Source: CAIWHR01 sp963734085 (lineage in GTDB: Bacteria; Pseudomonadota; Gammaproteobacteria; Burkholderiales; Casimicrobiaceae). Taken from it: a stretch of 64,000 nt of DNA. The notes under the pieces are model-generated. The model saw nothing but the letters and a program-made list of their open reading frames with translations, had not been told where the DNA came from and made no database searches. A program made the translations under genes and the position numbers. Each line of letters opens with the position of its first letter. Position 1 is the stretch's first letter. Shown here piece by piece: positions 33,541 to 42,419 of this stretch. The stretch is taken from assembly GCA_963734085.1 (NCBI GenBank), contig CAVTFT010000007.1:558001-622000 (forward strand). The letters are read 5' to 3'.

Positions 33541-33612
33541 TCGTTCCCGCGAAGGCGGGAAACCGGTGTCTTGTGGCGAAAGTCGCTGGGTCCCCGCCTC
33601 CGCGGGGACGAC
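33541..33612. repeat. REP-like element with two facing hairpins
   Basis: Two seven-base-pair hairpins, TTCCCGC/GCGGGAA (33543-33560) and TCCCCGC/GCGGGGA (33590-33607), lie 29 bp apart between rlmH and maf. The words TTCCCGCGAAGGCGGGAA and CCCCGCCTCCGCGGGGACGA are typical of REP/BIME elements mobilised by REP-associated transposases in proteobacteria. It differs from the other repeat family in this window. Confidence 0.7.
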
Positions 33613-33665
33613 GAGCGTTACTTCCAGCCTTCACGCACTCAAGTAAAGCTCGCTTGGAGCTCGCC

Positions 33666-34133
33666 TCATTCGCGATGATACGGGTGCCCGGAAAGAATGG
33701 ACACGGCGCGATAGAGCTGCTCGGCGACCAACACGCGGACGAGGCCATGCGGCAGCGTCATCGCGGACAGCGCCACGACGGCTTGCGCATTGCGCCTGAT
33801 CGAATCGGCAAGCCCGTCCGCGCTGCCGATGACGAATGCGACGCCACGCGACTCGTCGCGCCAGCGCGCGAGGTTGTCGGCGAGCATCCGCGTGGTCCAC
33901 GGCTGACCGCGCTCGTCGAGCGCCACGACGAGCGCGCCGCGGCATGCCGCGGCGATGCGCGTACCTTCGGCTTCGAGCAGGCGCGGAGCCGCTTTGCCGA
34001 CTTCGCGCGGCTCCGGCTTGAGCTCGATCAGCTCGAGCGCGAACTCGCGCGGCATCCGGCGCGCATAGTCGGTCCATCCGGCACTGACCCACGCCGGCAT
34101 CCGGTGACCAAGCGCGACGACGCGAAGCTTCAC
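33666..34133 (-). CDS. rlmH: 23S rRNA pseudouridine-1915 N3-methyltransferase
   Basis: A 155-residue SPOUT-class methyltransferase, exactly the usual length of RlmH, which methylates pseudouridine 1915 of 23S rRNA. Seen are the N-terminal MKLRVVALG, the SAM-knot segment VAFVIGSADGL and the ending LYRAVSILSGHPYHRE. It normally follows rsfS; here repeat copy D and 126 bp separate them. A REP-like element separates it from maf. Confidence 0.95.
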   Translation of the reverse strand: MKLRVVALGHRMPAWVSAGWTDYARRMPREFALELIELKPEPREVGKAAPRLLEAEGTRIAAACRGALVVALDERGQPWTTRMLADNLARWRDESRGVAFVIGSADGLADSIRRNAQAVVALSAMTLPHGLVRVLVAEQLYRAVSILSGHPYHRE

Positions 34134-34159
34134 CCAAGCGACGGAGCGGGACGCGTACG

Positions 34160-34215
34160 CGATGGGGGCGAAGCCAAGGCCCGCAGGGCGCGTCCCAGAG
34201 CGTGAGCGGCTGCCG
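34160..34215. repeat. Dispersed intergenic repeat, copy D
   Basis: Short copy between rlmH and rsfS. The core at 34168-34202 contains GCCC-GCA-GGGC and is nearly identical to the core at 52091-52125. Same orientation as copies B, E and F. Confidence 0.7.
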
Positions 34216-34259
34216 ACGGCACGGTGTATCGGAAATAGTACAGCGGCACGGAGGCAGCG

Positions 34260-34625
34260 CTATGCCGCGGCGCGATCGGCCGGCCTCGTGCGCGCGCGCA
34301 CCTTGCCGGGCGCCCAGAGCTCTTCGAGGTTGTAATACGCGCGCACGGCCGGCTGCATGATGTGGACGACGATGTCGCCGGCGTCGACCAGCACCCACTC
34401 GCCCGTCTGCTCGCCCTCGACGCCTAGGATCGGCGCGCCACCGGCCTTCAGCTTGTCGCGCACGTGGTTGGCGAGCGCCTTCACCTGCCGATTCGACTCG
34501 GCGCTGGCAATGATCAGTGTGCTGTAGAGACTCGTCAGCTTGCGAACGTCGAGGACCGTGATGTCGCGGGCCTTGATGTCTTCGAGGGCGGTGACTGCGG
34601 TTTTCTGAATCTTGTTAAGTCGCAT
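34260..34625 (-). CDS. rsfS: Ribosomal silencing factor RsfS
   Basis: A 121-residue protein of the RsfS/Iojap family that binds ribosomal protein uL14 and blocks 50S-30S joining when nutrients are scarce. The core TSLYSTLIIASAESNRQVKALA and GEQTGEWVLVDAGDIVVHIM is fully recognisable, with YYNLEELW near the end. The ATG at 34625 overlaps the nadD 3' end by 11 bp, a usual arrangement in proteobacteria. Confidence 0.94.
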   Translation of the reverse strand: MRLNKIQKTAVTALEDIKARDITVLDVRKLTSLYSTLIIASAESNRQVKALANHVRDKLKAGGAPILGVEGEQTGEWVLVDAGDIVVHIMQPAVRAYYNLEELWAPGKVRARTRPADRAAA

Positions 34626-35298
34626 CCGGGTCTGAGCGGTAGAGTTGGTTGCGGTCAATATAGGCCAAAACAGCGGGCGGAAGCAAACCGCGCACGGCGG
34701 CGGCGCCGTCGGGACCGCGGGCCAGCTCGGCACGGATCGCGCTCGCCGAAATGTCGTGCGGTGTGATCGGCTGCGTGACGATCGCGCCGCCCTCCGGCCG
34801 CAGCAGCGCCTGCGGATCGCGGGTATGGCGCCGGGTCCATTCGGGGACGAGCACGGATGGCAGCGCGCCGTCGATCGTCGTTCCCGGCCGGGCCACGACG
34901 ACGAGATGCGCGAGATCGAAGATATCACGCCAGCGATGCCACGTCGGCAGCCCGACAAAGGCGTCGCCGCCGACGATCAGCGCCAGCGGTCGTGCGGCGG
35001 ACTCGTTGCGCAATTCCGTGAGCGTGACGACCGTGTAACTTGGGCCCGGACGTTCGATCTCGCGTGCGTCGACCTCGAGCCCCGGATACTCGGCGAGCGC
35101 CGCCTCGACCATCGCCAGCCGATGCGCGGCCGAGGCGACGGGTGCGGCACGATGCGGCGGGTCGCCCGTCGGGAGCAAGCGGACCGTCGCCAGATCGAGT
35201 GCGGCACGCACTTCGCGCGCGAGCTCGAGATGTCCGTAATGGATCGGGTCGAACGTCCCGCCCAGAAGGCCGAGTGCAAGATGGTGTGTGTCGGTCAT
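34615..35298 (-). CDS. nadD: Nicotinate-nucleotide adenylyltransferase
   Basis: A 227-residue nucleotidyltransferase that makes nicotinate adenine dinucleotide from NaMN and ATP in NAD synthesis. The ATP site GGTFDPIHYGHLELA at the N-terminus and ISASAIRAEL near the C-terminus are diagnostic. It begins the minus-strand run nadD-rsfS-rlmH-maf-rng and overlaps rsfS by 11 bp. Confidence 0.94.
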   Translation of the reverse strand: MTDTHHLALGLLGGTFDPIHYGHLELAREVRAALDLATVRLLPTGDPPHRAAPVASAAHRLAMVEAALAEYPGLEVDAREIERPGPSYTVVTLTELRNESAARPLALIVGGDAFVGLPTWHRWRDIFDLAHLVVVARPGTTIDGALPSVLVPEWTRRHTRDPQALLRPEGGAIVTQPITPHDISASAIRAELARGPDGAAAVRGLLPPAVLAYIDRNQLYRSDPDAT

Positions 35299-35328
35299 CG
35301 CGGCAGCGGTTAATCGCGGCCGATCCGT

Positions 35329-36942
35329 TCAATGTCCGGACCGCGGAACGCCCGCGACCAGCGTTTCGGCGTGGTCGATCTCGGCCTCGATCGCGCGGAG
35401 CGTCTGCTCGTTGATGACGAGCGTGTCGTGCAGCGAATGGAGCTCGGCGCGCTCGGCGGCCAGGGCGGCGAGCTTCAGCCGTCGTTCGGCAGCGGCGACA
35501 TTCTCGAGGTCCTGGCGCCGGGGGCCGTTGGCGGAATGGCGGTGCAACCGTGCCTCATAGTCGGCGATGAGCCGCTCGGCGAAGGCGATTTCCTCGGGCC
35601 GTCTGAGCTTGCCGATCTCGATGCGCACGGCGTTGGCGGCGGCCTGCGACGCGGCAAGTCGCGCTGCCCTTTCCTCGCGTTCGGCAGTGCCGTCGCCGCG
35701 GACGCCGAGCGCCTGGATCAGCGCGGGGAGCGTGAGGCCGTTGATCGCCAGCGTCAGCACGATCGTCGTTCCGGCGAGGAACAGAATCAGATCGCGGCCG
35801 GGGAACGCCGCGCCGGTCGCGGTGACGAACGGAATCGACAGCGCCGCGGCAAGCGTTACCGAACCGCGAATCCCCGCCCAGCCGACAAGGAACACCACGC
35901 GCGGGTCGCGCCAGCCCTCGCGCTCGCGGATGCGCCGCGACAGCAGGAGTGGCAGGTAGGTGGCAGGATAGACCCAGATTACACGGACCAGCGTGATTGC
36001 TGCATAGAGCGCGAGCGCGTAGCCGACGAGTCCGGTCCACGATTCGCCTTTCATGCTTTCGAGGACGCTTTTCAACTGCAATCCGAGCAGCAGGAATGCG
36101 AAGCCGTTGAAGACGTACAGCAGCATCGCCCATACTTCCCAAGCGTGCCGGCGCGTTGCCACCGACAGGTGCCTGGTGTCGTGCAGGCCCGCGTAGAGCC
36201 CTGCCGCGACGATCGCCAGAATGCCCGAGACGTGCAGATGCTCGGCCGCGAGATACGCGGCGTAGGGCGTCAGCAGCGACACCATCGTCTGGATCGTGGG
36301 GTCGTCGACGCAGAAGCGCACGAGGCGCACCCGCAATTCGCCGATCGCCGCCGCCACAGCGAGACCCACGAGCGCGCCACCGCCGGCGAGCAGCACGAAC
36401 GCTTCGCCTGCATCGATCCAGGAGAATGCGCCGGTTGCCACTGCAGCGACGGCGAACTTGAACGCAACGAGCCCGGAAGCATCGTTGATCAGGCTTTCGC
36501 CGTTCAGGATGTGCGTCGCCCGCGACGGCAGCGGCAGCCGGGCCGTCACGGCGGCCGTCGCGACCGCGTCGGTCGGCGACACGATTGCGCCGAGCGTGAA
36601 CGCCGCGGCGAGCGGCAGCGATGGAATGAGCCAGTGCATCAGGTAGCCGACGGCGACGACCGTCGCGGCGACGAGACCGAGCGCCAGGAGCAGGATCGGC
36701 CGCAGGTAACTGACGAACTCCCGTTTCGGGAACTGCCAGCCGTCGCCGAACAGCAGCAGCGGCACGAACAGCAGGAAGAACACGTCGGGGTCGAGGCGCA
36801 CGCCGGAGAGTCCCGGCACGAACGACAGCGCGGCGCCGCCGACCACGAGCAGCATCGGCAGCGGCAGAGGCGTCCATCGTGCAAGCGCGCCCATCGCGGC
36901 AACGGCGAGAAACAGCGCGAGCCCGAGTTCGACCGTCTCCAT
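35329..36942 (-). CDS. Na+/H+ antiporter, CPA1 family
   Basis: A 537-residue membrane antiporter with about 12 hydrophobic segments (1-415) and a C-terminal cytoplasmic tail of 120 residues rich in charged helices. The ion-binding region AFTLGAIVSPTDAVATAAV and the ESLINDASGLVAFK block with the conserved ND pair are those of NhaP-type exchangers. It would expel sodium for protons across the inner membrane. A 30-bp gap separates it from nadD downstream; DUF924 lies upstream on the same strand. Confidence 0.9.
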   Translation of the reverse strand: METVELGLALFLAVAAMGALARWTPLPLPMLLVVGGAALSFVPGLSGVRLDPDVFFLLFVPLLLFGDGWQFPKREFVSYLRPILLLALGLVAATVVAVGYLMHWLIPSLPLAAAFTLGAIVSPTDAVATAAVTARLPLPSRATHILNGESLINDASGLVAFKFAVAAVATGAFSWIDAGEAFVLLAGGGALVGLAVAAAIGELRVRLVRFCVDDPTIQTMVSLLTPYAAYLAAEHLHVSGILAIVAAGLYAGLHDTRHLSVATRRHAWEVWAMLLYVFNGFAFLLLGLQLKSVLESMKGESWTGLVGYALALYAAITLVRVIWVYPATYLPLLLSRRIREREGWRDPRVVFLVGWAGIRGSVTLAAALSIPFVTATGAAFPGRDLILFLAGTTIVLTLAINGLTLPALIQALGVRGDGTAEREERAARLAASQAAANAVRIEIGKLRRPEEIAFAERLIADYEARLHRHSANGPRRQDLENVAAAERRLKLAALAAERAELHSLHDTLVINEQTLRAIEAEIDHAETLVAGVPRSGH

Positions 36943-36960
36943 GGGCCGGATTGTACTGGC

Positions 36961-37533
36961 TCAGAAACGCGATCCCGGCTCGGCGAGGAACGCGATCTCC
37001 TCGGGCGTCGACGCGCGGCCGAGGACTGCATTGCGATGCGGGTAGCGACCGAAACGGTCGATGATCGCCGCGTGTTTCTGCGCCCAGTCGAGCTGCCCAC
37101 GGTCGCCGGTCTCTGCGGCGAGCGAAGCGAAGAGCGCCAGCGATCGCTGCTGCGCAGCGGGACTTTCGGCGTGCTCGAACGGCATATAGAGAAACCACCG
37201 CTCATACGCGTCGAGCGCGCGATCGTGTCCCGCGTCGACCGCCGTCGTCGCGGTCGCCAGCGCTTCGGCGTCGCCGGCAAAGGCCCGCGGCATATCGCGG
37301 AAGAGGTTGCGCGTGAACTGATCGAGCAGCAGCACGCGTGCGAGCGCGCCGTGCGGCGTCGCAGTCCACTCGCTGAGCGCACCGACGAGCGCCCGCTCCA
37401 CCGCGTCGCCGAAGCGCGAACGGATCTCCGCGTCGAAGGACGCGTCCTTGCGGAACCAGACGCCGCGCGTCGCGTGCGGCAGCGGGCCGAACCAGAACGC
37501 GAGAATGTCGTTCGCCAAGGGATCCTGCACCAT
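36961..37533 (-). CDS. DUF924 family protein
   Basis: A 190-residue soluble helical protein of the DUF924/YPO3671 group. Motifs seen are ILAFWFGPLPHATRGVWFRKDASFDAEIR, LLLDQFTRNLFRDMPRAFAGD and the ending GRYPHRNAVLGRASTPEEIAFL. Function is not known; the fold is predicted TPR-like. It starts at the ATG at 37533, where family homology starts, and is divergent from the MFS carrier. The 106-bp gap to that gene shows a TATGAT at 37539-37544 but no clear -35. Confidence 0.88.
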   Translation of the reverse strand: MVQDPLANDILAFWFGPLPHATRGVWFRKDASFDAEIRSRFGDAVERALVGALSEWTATPHGALARVLLLDQFTRNLFRDMPRAFAGDAEALATATTAVDAGHDRALDAYERWFLYMPFEHAESPAAQQRSLALFASLAAETGDRGQLDWAQKHAAIIDRFGRYPHRNAVLGRASTPEEIAFLAEPGSRF

Positions 37534-37639
37534 CACGTTATGATAGCGACGAATCTCGAGCCATGCGCGAAAACATCCGCAGCATTGCCGGCATGCCGTG
37601 CCGTTGCCGACGCCTGACCTCTGACTCCCGACTCCCGAG

Positions 37640-38824
37640 ATGCGCACCTCCCGCCGCGACGTCTTCCTGCTCGCGTGCTGCCAGGCGCTGCTGCTCACGA
37701 ATGGCGCGGGGCTCATCGCGATGAACGGCCTCGTCGGCTACGCGCTGGCCGACACGAAGACGCTGGCGACGCTCGGCGTCACGACCTATGTGCTGGGCTC
37801 GGCGGTCGCGACGATGCCCGCCTCGTTGTGGATGGCGCGCGTCGGACGCCGCGCGGGATTCATGGTCGGGGCGCTGATCAACATCGGCGGATGCGCGCTC
37901 GCGGCGTTTGCGATGGCCAAAGGCAGCTTCACGCTGTATTGCGTCGCGACCGCCGTCATCGGCATCTACAATGCGATCGGGCTCCAGTACCGGTTCGCTG
38001 CGGCAGAGGTCGCGACGCCCGCCGACCGCGCGAAAGCGATTTCGCTGGTGCTGGCAGGCGGAATCGTCGGCGGGTTCCTCGGACCGGAAAGCGCGCGGCG
38101 GGCCGCCGACCTCTTCCCGACGCCGTTTCTCGGTGCGTATCTCGTGCTCGCGGCCTACGCGCTCCTCGCGCTCGCCGTGCAGTCGCAAGTCCATGTTCCC
38201 GCACCATCGAAGGAGGAGCGCGCCGGCGGCGGACGGCCTCTCTCGGCGATCGTGCGCCAGCCGGTCTTCATCGTGGCGGCGCTGGCCGGTGCGCTCGGCT
38301 ACGGCGTCATGAACCTGCTGATGACGGCGACACCGATCGCGATGAGCTTCTGCAGCCATCCGTTCGGTGCGGCGGCGATGGTGATCGAATGGCACGTCGT
38401 CGGCATGTACGCTCCCGGCTTTTTCACCGGCTTCCTGATCAAGCGCTATAGCGTTCTGAACGTGATCCTCTCCGGCGTCGTGCTGGTCGCCGGATGCGTC
38501 GTCGTTTCGCTCAACGGCAACACGATTGCGCATTTCGTCGTCGCGCTTATGCTCCTCGGCGTGGGCTGGAATTTCATGTACACCGGCGGTACGACGTTGC
38601 TCACCGAGGCGTATGCGCCGGCGGAAAAAGCGCGGACGCAAGGTGCCAACGACTTCATCGTGTTCGCGACGATGGGCGTCTCGTCGTTCGCATCCGGGGC
38701 CATGGTGTCGGCCGCCGGATGGGAAATGATGAACCGCGCGGTGTTGCCGTTTCTCGCGTTGATCGCTGCTGCGGTGTTCTGGCTCGCTTGGCGCCGCCGC
38801 GTGCGCCCTGCGGCCGCGGGATAG
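37640..38824 (+). CDS. Major facilitator superfamily transporter
   Basis: A 394-residue carrier with 12 predicted transmembrane helices. The loop between helices 2 and 3 reads WMARVGRRAGF, the MFS motif A form, and helix 10-11 has NFMYTGGTTLLTEAYAP, which resembles a poorly characterised bacterial MFS group. Substrate is unknown. It stands alone between DUF924 (divergent) and DUF427 (convergent). Confidence 0.82.
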   Translation: MRTSRRDVFLLACCQALLLTNGAGLIAMNGLVGYALADTKTLATLGVTTYVLGSAVATMPASLWMARVGRRAGFMVGALINIGGCALAAFAMAKGSFTLYCVATAVIGIYNAIGLQYRFAAAEVATPADRAKAISLVLAGGIVGGFLGPESARRAADLFPTPFLGAYLVLAAYALLALAVQSQVHVPAPSKEERAGGGRPLSAIVRQPVFIVAALAGALGYGVMNLLMTATPIAMSFCSHPFGAAAMVIEWHVVGMYAPGFFTGFLIKRYSVLNVILSGVVLVAGCVVVSLNGNTIAHFVVALMLLGVGWNFMYTGGTTLLTEAYAPAEKARTQGANDFIVFATMGVSSFASGAMVSAAGWEMMNRAVLPFLALIAAAVFWLAWRRRVRPAAAG

Positions 38825-38833
38825 CTCCCGACC

Positions 38834-39118
38834 TTAAGGCTCGACTTTCACGCCGTGCCAGAAGGCGACATAGCCTTCGATGTTCTTCGCTTCGTCCTTC
38901 GTCGTCGGGTAAAACCACGCCGCATCGCGGTTGACCGCGTCGCCGACGACGATGTCGTAGTAGCTCGCCGTACCTTTCCAGCCGCAGACGGTATGCGTCG
39001 CGCTGTCGCGAAAGTGCTCGCGGCGGATCGCTTCGGCCGGGAAGTAGTGGTTGCCCTCGACTTCGATCGTCGCGTCGCTTTCGGCGAGGAGAGCGCCGTT
39101 CCATGTCGCCTTTGCCAT
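38834..39118 (-). CDS. DUF427 domain protein
   Basis: A 94-residue single-domain protein with the DUF427 core: IEVEGNHYFPAEAI, then THTVCGWKGTASYYDIVVGD and AAWFYPTTKDEAKNIEGYVAFWHGVKV. The fold is a small beta-barrel of unknown biochemical role. It lies 14 bp upstream of the CDF transporter 3' end on the same strand, convergent with the MFS gene. Confidence 0.88.
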   Translation of the reverse strand: MAKATWNGALLAESDATIEVEGNHYFPAEAIRREHFRDSATHTVCGWKGTASYYDIVVGDAVNRDAAWFYPTTKDEAKNIEGYVAFWHGVKVEP

Positions 39119-39132
39119 GTGCGCCTCCCGGG

Positions 39133-39993
39133 TCAGGGACCAGTGCGGAATTTCCAGTAGACCGCGTCGACCGTCTTGCGGTGAGCGGACTTCATCGACG
39201 ACTTCAGCGCTTCACCGAGTGCGAACGACTGCCCAACCTCGTGCGACGCGCGGACGAACACGATAGCCCGGTCGTCGTCGACGATCAGCGAGCGCACCTG
39301 CGCCGTCACGTCGCGCTTCTTCAGCCATTCTTCGGCGGCACGATCGAGCACCGCGTCCGACGTGTCGATCAGCAGGCGCCGGTTGAGCGCCGCGAGGAAC
39401 AGCGCCATCGCTCCCAGCAACACGCCGACGGCGATTGCGACAAGCGCATCGAATTCCGGCCGCGGCCCCAGCGCATACGATACGCCAGCCACGAGCAGCG
39501 TCAGAAAAATGCCGAGGAGCGCAACGGCATCCTCGAGCACGACGGCGAGCACCGTCACTCGATTGCGGTTGGCCTTGAGGCCGGGAAGACCGCCGATCTC
39601 CTTCAGCGCGACGACGAACGTCCAGGACTCGAGCGTCAGGGCGAAGAGCAGCAGCGCGACGACCAGTGGCGTGAACGGTTCCACGGGTGCTCGGGCCAGG
39701 AGTGCGTGGACGCCGTGGTAGACATTGATCCCGCAGCCGACGAAGAACACGCTGACCGCCGATACCAGCGCCCAGAAGAACTTTTCCTGGCCGCGCCCGA
39801 AGGGATGCATCCGATCGGGACCGCCGCGGCCGCGGACTTCACCGATCTTCAAGAGGATCTGGTTGCCGACGTCGGCGAGCGAGTGGATCGTCTCCGCGAA
39901 GAGCGTCGGCGAACCGGTCACGAACCAGCCGAAGGCCTTGCTTGCGGCAATCGCCGAATTGGTCGCGATCGACAGCGTGACGGACGATGACAT
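39133..39993 (-). CDS. Cation diffusion facilitator transporter (ZnT9-like subgroup)
   Basis: A 286-residue CDF protein with about six transmembrane helices and a C-terminal cytoplasmic domain. TM2 has the metal-site HSLAD (ETIHSLADVGNQ). TM5 has EDAVALLG where most CDF proteins have HxxxD, as in the SLC30A9/ZnT9-like branch. The segment RMHPFGRGQEKFFWALVS is typical of that group. It would move zinc or another divalent metal, but the altered TM5 site leaves ion choice open. The start is the ATG at 39993, 26 bp after the proA stop. Confidence 0.85.
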   Translation of the reverse strand: MSSSVTLSIATNSAIAASKAFGWFVTGSPTLFAETIHSLADVGNQILLKIGEVRGRGGPDRMHPFGRGQEKFFWALVSAVSVFFVGCGINVYHGVHALLARAPVEPFTPLVVALLLFALTLESWTFVVALKEIGGLPGLKANRNRVTVLAVVLEDAVALLGIFLTLLVAGVSYALGPRPEFDALVAIAVGVLLGAMALFLAALNRRLLIDTSDAVLDRAAEEWLKKRDVTAQVRSLIVDDDRAIVFVRASHEVGQSFALGEALKSSMKSAHRKTVDAVYWKFRTGP

Positions 39994-40019
39994 CGTCTTG
40001 GCGCCAGAAGCGACCCCAC

Positions 40020-41312
40020 TTACGCCCGGATCTGTCCAGAGCCCAGCACGATCCACTTCTCGCTCGTCAGCCCCTCGAGCCCGACGGGGCCGCGCGCGTG
40101 CAGCTTGTTGGTCGAAATGCCGATCTCGGCGCCAAGCCCGTATTCGAAGCCGTCGGCGAAGCGTGTCGACGCATTCACCATCACCGAGCTCGAATCGACT
40201 TCGCGCAGGAAGCGCATCGCGGCGCCGTAGTCTCCCGTGACGATGGCATCCGTGTGCTGCGAGCCGTACTTGGCGATGTGCGCGATCGCCATGTCGAGAT
40301 CGTCGACGATGCGCACCGCGAGTATCGGCGCCAGGTACTCGGTGTACCAATCGTGCTCGGTCGCGGCCTTCATCGCCGGGACGAGCGCGCGCGCGCGTTC
40401 GCAGCCGCGCAGCTCGACGCCCTTCGCGGCATAGATCGCGGCCAACGGCGGCAGCACTCGCAGCGCGATGTCCGTGTGGACGAGCAGCGTTTCCATCGTG
40501 TTGCACGGCGAGTAGCGCTGCGTCTTCGCGTTGTCGGCGATGCGGATTGCCATCGCCTCGTCGGCGCGGGCGTCGATGTAGACGTGACAGACGCCGTCGA
40601 GGTGCTTGATCACCGGCACTTTCGCCTCGCGCGCGATGCGCTCGATCAGGCCCTTGCCGCCGCGCGGAACGATCACGTCGACGTGCTTCTCGTCGGCGAT
40701 CAGCTGGCCGACGGCTTCGCGGTCCGTCGTCGCGATCACCTGCACGCCGGTTTCGGGGAGCCCGGCGGTACGCAGCCCCTCGTGCACGCACGCGGCGATC
40801 GCGCGGTTGCTGCGGATCGCTTCCGAACCGCCGCGCAGAATCGTCGCGTTGCCTGCCTTGAGACAGAGTCCCGCGGCGTCCGCCGTCACGTTGGGGCGCG
40901 ATTCGTAGATGATGCCGACGACCCCCAGCGGTACGCGCATCCTGCCGACCTCGATACCGGACGGCCGAAACCTGAGACCGGTGATTTCACCCACGGGGTC
41001 GGCAAGCGCGGCGATCTGTTCCAGGCCTTCCGCCATTGCGGCAATGATTTTCGGCGTGAGGAGAAGCCGATCGACGAACGCGGCGTCGTGGCCGCCCGCC
41101 TTGGCGGCCGCGACATCCTCGGCGTTGGCGACGAGCAGGCTCGCCTCGTCGCGCCGGATCGCGGCAGACATCGCGGTCAGCGCGGCATTCTTGGCGTTCG
41201 TGCTCGCGCGGGCGAGCTCGCGCGCGGCGGCCCGCGCAGCCGCACCGACGCCCGCCATGTACGCCGCGACGTCGGTGAACGTGCCGAGACCCGGAATGTT
41301 GAGATTGGTCAT
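40020..41312 (-). CDS. proA: Glutamate-5-semialdehyde dehydrogenase (gamma-glutamyl phosphate reductase)
   Basis: A 430-residue ALDH-fold enzyme of proline biosynthesis that reduces gamma-glutamyl phosphate to glutamate semialdehyde with NADPH. The catalytic cysteine is in RYSPCNTMETLLV. Other landmarks are GVVGIIYESRPNVTADAAGLCLKAGNA-type N-terminal blocks and the ending GPVGLEGLTSEKWIV, which is diagnostic for ProA. proB is not adjacent; the gene lies between rpiA and the CDF transporter. Confidence 0.95.
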   Translation of the reverse strand: MTNLNIPGLGTFTDVAAYMAGVGAAARAAARELARASTNAKNAALTAMSAAIRRDEASLLVANAEDVAAAKAGGHDAAFVDRLLLTPKIIAAMAEGLEQIAALADPVGEITGLRFRPSGIEVGRMRVPLGVVGIIYESRPNVTADAAGLCLKAGNATILRGGSEAIRSNRAIAACVHEGLRTAGLPETGVQVIATTDREAVGQLIADEKHVDVIVPRGGKGLIERIAREAKVPVIKHLDGVCHVYIDARADEAMAIRIADNAKTQRYSPCNTMETLLVHTDIALRVLPPLAAIYAAKGVELRGCERARALVPAMKAATEHDWYTEYLAPILAVRIVDDLDMAIAHIAKYGSQHTDAIVTGDYGAAMRFLREVDSSSVMVNASTRFADGFEYGLGAEIGISTNKLHARGPVGLEGLTSEKWIVLGSGQIRA

Positions 41313-41401
41313 CCGGTCATTCTAGCGCGAACGGTGACGGTGGCTCTCCGCCGCGAGCCCCCGCTCCGTTGTATGCGGGGCGCGGCGGGGTGGCGTGACC
41401 G

Positions 41402-42067
41402 TCAGCCTTTCGGCTTGATCGTCCTCACGCCGGCGTCGGCGCCGAGCAGGATCACGTCGGCGCCGCGCGCGGCGAACAGGCCGACGGTGACGACGCCGAC
41501 GATCGCGCCGATCTTCGCTTCCAGCTCGACCGGGTTCGTGATCGCGAGGCCGTGCACGTCGAGGATCACGTTGCCGTTGTCGGTCGTGAAGCCCATCCGC
41601 CACGCGGGTTGTCCGCCGAGCAGCACGAGGCGGCGCGCGACGTAGCTCCGCGCCATCGGGATCACTTCGACGGGCAGCGGAAACTTGCCGAGCATGCCGA
41701 CGAGCTTCGAGGCATCGGCGATGCAGACGAACCTGCGCGCGACGGCGGCGACGATCTTCTCGCGCGTCAGCGCGCCGCCGCCGCCCTTGATCATCGCGCC
41801 GTGCTCGGTCACCTCGTCGGCGCCGTCGATGTACACCGGCAAGTCACCGACGTTGTTCAATTCCTCGACGAAAATGCCATGGCCTTTCAACCGCTCTGCC
41901 GTTTTCACCGAGCTCGCGACGGCGCCCTTGATGCGGTGCTTGATCTTGGCGAGCTCGTCGATGAATAAGTTCGCGGTCGAACCGGTGCCCACGCCGATGA
42001 TCGCGTCGTCCTCGACGTACTTGAGCGCTTCGCGGGCAACGGCCTGCTTCAGTTCATCTTGGGTCAT
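41402..42067 (-). CDS. rpiA: Ribose-5-phosphate isomerase A
   Basis: A 221-residue enzyme of normal length that interconverts ribose-5-phosphate and ribulose-5-phosphate in the pentose phosphate pathway. Motifs GVGTGSTANLFID, YIDGADEV and KGGGGALTREKIVA carry the substrate-binding residues and the catalytic glutamate and lysine. It is separated by 89 bp from proA downstream. Confidence 0.95.
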   Translation of the reverse strand: MTQDELKQAVAREALKYVEDDAIIGVGTGSTANLFIDELAKIKHRIKGAVASSVKTAERLKGHGIFVEELNNVGDLPVYIDGADEVTEHGAMIKGGGGALTREKIVAAVARRFVCIADASKLVGMLGKFPLPVEVIPMARSYVARRLVLLGGQPAWRMGFTTDNGNVILDVHGLAITNPVELEAKIGAIVGVVTVGLFAARGADVILLGADAGVRTIKPKG

Positions 42068-42154
42068 CGGGGGGTCCCGGGTGGGAACGAGCCTATGGTA
42101 GCAGCCACCACCCGCACGTTCGCCGTGACAAGGTCAACGCTGCGATCGCGAACG

Positions 42155-42319
42155 TCAGTGCACCGGCGCCGGCTGCAGGTTGCGCCGCAACTCTTCTTCG
42201 AGCACCGCTTCGCGCCGCTCGAGGTCCTCGAGATCGACAGCATGCGCGAGGAACGCCGTCGCGGCGGCGTCGCTAGGCGCATACAGCATTTGCTGCAATT
42301 CGGGCAAGTATTCGAACAT
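42155..42319 (-). CDS. Small DUF3563-like protein
   Basis: A peptide of 54 residues from the ATG at 42319, or 67 from an ATG at 42358. The segment AFLAHAVDLEDLERREAVLEEEL resembles the DUF3563 peptides of betaproteobacteria, which have a conserved YLxxAxDLxDLERR pattern; their role is unknown. It is amphipathic and probably helical. It lies in the 353-bp space between lpdA (upstream on the same strand) and rpiA; about 100 bp between its start and lpdA hold no other feature I can name. Confidence 0.5.
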   Translation of the reverse strand: MFEYLPELQQMLYAPSDAAATAFLAHAVDLEDLERREAVLEEELRRNLQPAPVH

Positions 42320-42419
42320 TTCCAACTTTCGGGTCAATTCGCACTTCGCGAATCTCATTTGTTACGCTACACCCACCCCTTAGAGCACACCATCTAATAC
42401 GATTGCGGTTTGACGCAGG

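Noticed and set aside
42068..42154. Terminator or RNA gene between rpiA and the DUF3563-like peptide
   Set aside because: No stable stem followed by a T-tract is visible on either strand.
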